In this document: positions 5,838 through 9,151 of the stretch, piece after piece | Layout: every line of letters begins with the position of its first letter | How positions within the stretch are numbered: the stretch's first letter is position 1 | From: Candidatus Buchananbacteria bacterium | GTDB taxonomy: Bacteria; Patescibacteriota; Patescibacteriia; CAIXNZ01 | Assembly (NCBI GenBank): GCA_030592165.1 | Contig: JAUVKC010000034.1 | Coordinates: forward strand, 1-9,151 | Reading direction: 5' to 3' | DNA length: 9,151 nt | Program-made: the position numbers and the translations under genes | The notes under the pieces: generated by a model | Told to the model about the DNA's origin: nothing | The model's input: only the letters and a program-made list of their open reading frames with translations | The model's database searches: none

Positions 5838-8087
5838 ATGGATGCAGAAAAATTAAAACAAGTAGCTTTAACTGGAGTCACACCTTTTGCTGTGACTACT
5901 TTTCGTAATCGCGAAAAAGTGTTTGGGATAAAAACTGATGATAGACGTCGGCATGTTTATGTTATTGGTAAAACTGGTATGGGTAAAACAACTTTAATTG
6001 AAAATATGGTTTATGCTGATATTTTGGCTGGTCATGGTGTTTGCTATGTTGATCCTCATGGTGATACAGCTGAAAAAATGCTTGAATGGATTCCTACAAG
6101 TAGAATTAATGATGTTGTTTATTTTAACCCAGCTGATTTGGATTTTCCTATTTCATTTAATGTTTTAGAAAAAGTTTCTCCAGAATATAGGCATTTAGTT
6201 TCTTCAGGCTTAATTGGTGTATTTAAGAAATTGTGGGCTGATTCTTGGGGGCCTCGTTTGGAATATATTTTAAGGAATGCTATCCTGGCTCTTTTGGAAT
6301 ATCCTGATAGTACTTTGCTTGGTATTAATAGGTTATTGGTTGATAAGGAATATCGTAAAAAAGTCGTTGTTAAAATTACTGATCCGGTTGTTAGATCATT
6401 TTGGGTTGATGAATTTCCAAGATGGAATGAAAGAGTTTTGCAGGAAGTTATTTCGCCGATTCAAAATAAAGTTGGTCAGTTTTTATCAACTTCATTGATT
6501 CGTAATGTTGTTGGTCAGGTGAAATCATCGCTTGATTTGAGAAAAATAATGGACGATCAAAAGATTTTAATAATGAACCTGTCAAAAGGTAGGATTGGTG
6601 AGGATGCTTCGCATTTGATTGGTGCTATGATGATTACCAAAATTCAGTTAGCAGCTATGAGTAGAGTTAATATCCCAGAAGCTGAACGTAAAGATTTTTA
6701 TTTATACGTTGATGAATTTCAAAATTTTACTACAGAATCATTTGCTGATATTTTATCAGAAGCTCGTAAATACCGTTTAAATTTAATTATTGCTCATCAA
6801 TATATAGAACAGCTTGGGGAGGTTGTTCAACCGGCAGTTTTTGGTAATGTTGGTACCTTGATATGTTTTAGAGTGGGGGCCGGTGATGCTGAATTTTTAG
6901 AAAAAGAGTTTTTACCTAATTTAACGCAGGAGGACTTGGTGAATTTACCAAAGTTTAATGTTTATTTAAAATTAATGATTGACGGTGTGTCTTCTGAACC
7001 TTTTTCAGCCAAAGGTATGCCGCCAGTATATTCCGGATCTGAAGGAAATGAAGAGAAGGTCATAGCTGTTTCACGAGAAAGGTATGCTAAATCTAAAGAA
7101 ATTGTTGAAGACAAAATTATGCGTTGGAGTAAATCAGAACAACAAGTTGCTCATGAAGAAAAATTTCATAAAGACGCTACCAAGAAAGCTGAATATGAAG
7201 CAAAAAAGGCAGCTATGCCAGAAGGTCAAAAACCGTGGCAAAAAGATTCTGGAGACCAAAAACCCGCCTATAATCAATCTACAACAAATAATAATCAAAC
7301 ACCAATAGAAAGAAAAGTAGGTCAAATTGTGAAAACAGAAAAAGAAAAAAGATTTGAAAATGCCGGCTATGATGCAGTTTGTTATAGTTGTAAAAAGGAA
7401 ATACAAGTACCATTTAAACCTGATAATGTTAGACCTGTTTTTTGTAAAGATTGTTTAAAAAATGCCAGAAGAGGTAAAGTTGAAGTTAAGCCTGATGAAG
7501 CAATTGTTAAAGAAGATAAACGTCCTGGAGTTTCATTGTCGCAAATCCCTGGACAGACAGTTGATTTTAAAAATAGAAAAGAGCCAGTTAAAAATCAATT
7601 AAAGATTGAAACACGAAAGAATGAACCAGTTAAAAAGAAAATAATGCTGGATAAGAAAAATATTGAAGAATTTGGAACTAAAAAAGAAACTAAACTTGTC
7701 AATGATAAATCAGTAGTGAAAAAAACTGAACCAGCAAAACAAGAAAATAAATTTAAGCCACTGATAAAGCCTCAAGAAATTAAAGCACAACCAATGATAA
7801 AAAAGCCAGAACCAGTTAAGTCTCAATCTGAAATTAAAAAAGAACCTCAAAAACAAGAGATTAGAAATCAAGCAGTAAAAGCAAATGCACCAGTCATCCA
7901 ACAACCAAAAATCAGACAACAACCAGAAATAAAAAGGCCAGAACCAGTTAAGTCTCAACCTGAAATTAATAAATTACCAGAACTAAAGACTCAACTAGAA
8001 GAGGCTAAAAAAGATGAATTGCCAGGTGCTAATTTGCTTGGTGATAATTCTAAATCAATTAATCAAGGTGATGTTATAAAATTATGA
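5838..8087 (+). CDS. VirD4/TraD-like P-loop ATPase with zinc ribbon and Lys-rich tail
   Basis: The protein has 749 residues. It carries the motor domain of the VirD4/TraD-type (FtsK-HerA superfamily) ATPases that drive DNA or protein transfer. Walker A is GKTGMGKT (44-51), then YVDPHGDT. An all-alpha insertion lies at about 115-190 (GVFKKLWADSWGPRLEYILRN). Walker B is LYVDEFQNF (D292, E293), followed by IIAHQYIEQL (H320, Q321). The motor ends near residue 392. A helical segment SRERYAKSKEIVEDKIMRW (about 412-430) follows. Residues 515-539 form a C-x2-C-x17-C-x2-C zinc ribbon (CYSC ... VPFKP ... CKDC). Residues about 550-749 are disordered and rich in Lys, Gln and Pro with repeated EPVK motifs. 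Unlike classical VirD4 there is no N-terminal TM, so the upstream membrane protein is the likely anchor. ATG 5838 is the first ATG after an in-frame TAG at 5814. The stop overlaps rpiB by four bases. The substrate is unknown. Confidence 0.9.
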   Translation: MDAEKLKQVALTGVTPFAVTTFRNREKVFGIKTDDRRRHVYVIGKTGMGKTTLIENMVYADILAGHGVCYVDPHGDTAEKMLEWIPTSRINDVVYFNPADLDFPISFNVLEKVSPEYRHLVSSGLIGVFKKLWADSWGPRLEYILRNAILALLEYPDSTLLGINRLLVDKEYRKKVVVKITDPVVRSFWVDEFPRWNERVLQEVISPIQNKVGQFLSTSLIRNVVGQVKSSLDLRKIMDDQKILIMNLSKGRIGEDASHLIGAMMITKIQLAAMSRVNIPEAERKDFYLYVDEFQNFTTESFADILSEARKYRLNLIIAHQYIEQLGEVVQPAVFGNVGTLICFRVGAGDAEFLEKEFLPNLTQEDLVNLPKFNVYLKLMIDGVSSEPFSAKGMPPVYSGSEGNEEKVIAVSRERYAKSKEIVEDKIMRWSKSEQQVAHEEKFHKDATKKAEYEAKKAAMPEGQKPWQKDSGDQKPAYNQSTTNNNQTPIERKVGQIVKTEKEKRFENAGYDAVCYSCKKEIQVPFKPDNVRPVFCKDCLKNARRGKVEVKPDEAIVKEDKRPGVSLSQIPGQTVDFKNRKEPVKNQLKIETRKNEPVKKKIMLDKKNIEEFGTKKETKLVNDKSVVKKTEPAKQENKFKPLIKPQEIKAQPMIKKPEPVKSQSEIKKEPQKQEIRNQAVKANAPVIQQPKIRQQPEIKRPEPVKSQPEINKLPELKTQLEEAKKDELPGANLLGDNSKSINQGDVIKL
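7797..7837 (+). repeat. In-frame direct repeat in ATPase tail, copy 1
   Basis: This 41-base segment encodes IKKPEPVKSQSEI. It matches 7929-7969 at 39 of 41 bases, with an offset of 132 bases (44 codons), so frame is kept. This indicates a recent internal duplication in the disordered tail. Confidence 0.85.
7929..7969 (+). repeat. In-frame direct repeat in ATPase tail, copy 2
   Basis: Second copy of the 41-base unit, encoding IKRPEPVKSQPEI. It differs from copy 1 at 7936 (G for A) and 7959 (C for T); both changes alter the protein (K to R, S to P). Confidence 0.85.
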
Positions 8088-8536
8088 TATATTTAGGTGC
8101 TGATCACGCTGGATTTAAATTAAAACAGCAGATAAAGAAAATTTTAGAGAAAAAGAAACTTAAATATGAAGATTTAGGTAATCTTAATTTTGAAGATGGA
8201 GATGACTATCCTGAATATGGTTACAAAGTAGCCAAAGCTGTTTCTGATAATCAAAAATCAAAAGGAATATTAATTTGCGGGACTTCTTATGGTATGTGCA
8301 TTATAGCTAATAAAGTCAAAGGAGCTCGGGCAGTTTCAGTTAAAAAGCCACAAGAAGCCTTAGAAATTCGTAAACATAATAATGCCAATATAATGTGTTT
8401 GCCTGGTTGGGGTTTTTCTTCTGCGCAAGCTGAAAAAATGATTGATAAGTTTCTGAATACAAAGTTTGAGTCAAAAGCACGAAGAATAAGGAGGTTAAAT
8501 AAAATTAATAAAATTGAAAATAAAGAATTTAAATGA
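8084..8536 (+). CDS. rpiB: Ribose-5-phosphate isomerase B
   Basis: Interconverts ribose 5-phosphate and ribulose 5-phosphate in the cytoplasm, in the non-oxidative pentose phosphate pathway, supplying ribose for nucleotides. The 150 residues show the whole family pattern: GADHAGFKLK near the N-terminus, DLGN ... DDYPEYGYKVAKAV, GILICGTSYGMCIIANKVKGARAV with the catalytic Cys of the CGT motif, RKHNNANIMCL with the conserved His, and a basic C-terminal end (FESKARRIRRLNKI). The usual CGTGIG loop reads CGTSYG here. Length is typical. ATG 8084 overlaps the ATPase stop (ATGA). A possible Shine-Dalgarno-like GGTGAT at 8067-8072, complementary to the 16S 3' tail, lies 11 bases upstream, the only one seen in the window. 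Translational coupling to the ATPase is likely. Some RpiB relatives act on other sugar phosphates, but the rpe neighbour supports this assignment. Confidence 0.93.
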   Translation: MIYLGADHAGFKLKQQIKKILEKKKLKYEDLGNLNFEDGDDYPEYGYKVAKAVSDNQKSKGILICGTSYGMCIIANKVKGARAVSVKKPQEALEIRKHNNANIMCLPGWGFSSAQAEKMIDKFLNTKFESKARRIRRLNKINKIENKEFK

Positions 8537-9151
8537 TAGATAAAAAAGTACAAATAGTCCCCACCTTATTAACACATTCTTTGAAAGAATTTGAAGAAAA
8601 ACTTGATTTGGTTGCGCCACATTTTAATTTATTACAGATAGATTGTATGGATAATAGGTTTGTCAAAAATAAAACTTATTATGATGTTGAAAATATTAAA
8701 AAATTAAAAAGTTATAAAGGGGATTACGAGCTACATTTAATGGTCAATAATCCATTGACAGTTATAAAAAAGTGGGAAAGGTTTAAAAAAGTTAAAAAGA
8801 TAATTTTTCATTATGAAGCCATGAAAAATGATGAGGCGATTTTTGAGCTGATTAAATATTTGCAAAAAAAGAAAATACAGGTTGGTTTAGCTATTAATCC
8901 ACAAACACCAGTTCATAAAATTATAAAGTTTTTACCAGAAATTGACGTAGCGTTTTTAATGGGTGTTGAGCCTGGTTGGGGAGGACAAACAATCCAAACC
9001 GAAATTTTAAATAAAGCAAAATTAATCAATTTAAAATATCCTAAGCTTGATATAGAAATTGATGGGGGAGTAAATATGGAAAATATTGAAAGAATAATTA
9101 AGTCAGATGTAAATATTATATCTGCTGGTAGCATGATATTTGATTCTGATG
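8533..9151 (+). CDS. rpe: Ribulose-phosphate 3-epimerase, 3' end outside window
   Basis: Interconverts ribulose 5-phosphate and xylulose 5-phosphate, the step next to RpiB. The reading frame is open from ATG 8533 to the window end (206 codons visible). Family motifs of the TIM barrel are in order: IVPTLLTHS (residues 8-16), LLQIDCMDNRFVKN (33-46), LHLMV (67-71), IIFHYEA, VGLAINPQTPV, FLMGVEPGWGGQ, IEIDGGVN (about 174-181) and IISAGSMIF near the end. The acid/base Asp residues (D37 and D177) and the metal-ligand His (H68) are present. The first metal-ligand His, normally two residues before D37, is Gln35. The start overlaps the rpiB stop as ATGA, and no Shine-Dalgarno is visible, so translation probably depends on coupling. 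Only the last 10-20 residues should be missing, judging from the usual length of about 220. Confidence 0.88.
   Translation, partial: MIDKKVQIVPTLLTHSLKEFEEKLDLVAPHFNLLQIDCMDNRFVKNKTYYDVENIKKLKSYKGDYELHLMVNNPLTVIKKWERFKKVKKIIFHYEAMKNDEAIFELIKYLQKKKIQVGLAINPQTPVHKIIKFLPEIDVAFLMGVEPGWGGQTIQTEILNKAKLINLKYPKLDIEIDGGVNMENIERIIKSDVNIISAGSMIFDSD

Noticed and set aside
7134..7958. Minus-strand frames rich in Phe, Leu and Trp opposite the ATPase tail, looking like membrane proteins
   Set aside because: They are the reverse reading of Lys/Gln/Glu-rich codons in the disordered tail, which always yields hydrophobic-looking shadows.
5838..8087. FtsK chromosome translocase or conjugation TraD proper
   Set aside because: There are no FtsK N-terminal TM segments or gamma domain, and no relaxase or T4SS gene nearby; only VirD4/TraD-like motor identity is supported.
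1..9151. Recoded TGA (glycine), as in Gracilibacteria/Absconditabacteria
   Set aside because: TGA occurs as a natural stop for the ATPase and rpiB at the expected protein ends, and no conserved motif is interrupted by TGA.

Overview
This is an AT-rich (roughly one-third GC), tightly packed bacterial window with every recognisable gene on the + strand. The gene content suggests Patescibacteria (Candidate Phyla Radiation). The main clues are a SecD fused to parvulin domains, a sigma-region-4/HARE-HTH protein, and a one-TM membrane protein next to a VirD4-like ATPase with a CxxC-x17-CxxC zinc ribbon. TGA is used as a normal stop and glycine is read from GGN codons, so the standard bacterial code (11) fits. 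This lineage call is inference from protein families; no rRNA is present.

Region 1 (1-2590) is a protein-export block: secD, missing its 5' end, then secF, closed by a very long perfect hairpin terminator. The visible SecD part begins inside a parvulin-type prolyl isomerase domain and runs through a second one before the canonical SecD P1 head and five membrane segments. The translocation motor therefore seems to carry its own extracytoplasmic foldase. A separate hairpin repeat fills the secD-secF gap.

Region 2 (2591-3909) is a one-gene transcription unit. Three stacked sigma70-like promoter candidates lie upstream, and a small palindrome sits just after the likely start point of the last one. 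The gene encodes a protein with a sigma-factor region-4 helix-turn-helix, winged-helix-like stretches and a HARE-HTH domain, but no sigma region 2. A hairpin terminator follows.

Region 3 (3910-8087) holds a two-gene module: a membrane protein with one N-terminal TM segment and an acidic tail, then a soluble VirD4/TraD-like P-loop ATPase with a zinc ribbon and a long lysine-rich tail. Both genes are preceded by an intergenic element bounded by AACCAC...GTGGTT. I infer that the membrane protein anchors the ATPase in a DNA- or protein-transport machine.

Region 4 (8084-9151) continues the same operon through two 4-base ATGA overlaps into ribose-5-phosphate isomerase B and a ribulose-phosphate 3-epimerase cut by the window end. 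These are two adjacent steps of the non-oxidative pentose phosphate pathway.

No tRNA, rRNA, CRISPR array, transposase or minus-strand gene could be supported. No gene-free stretch exceeds 300 bases.
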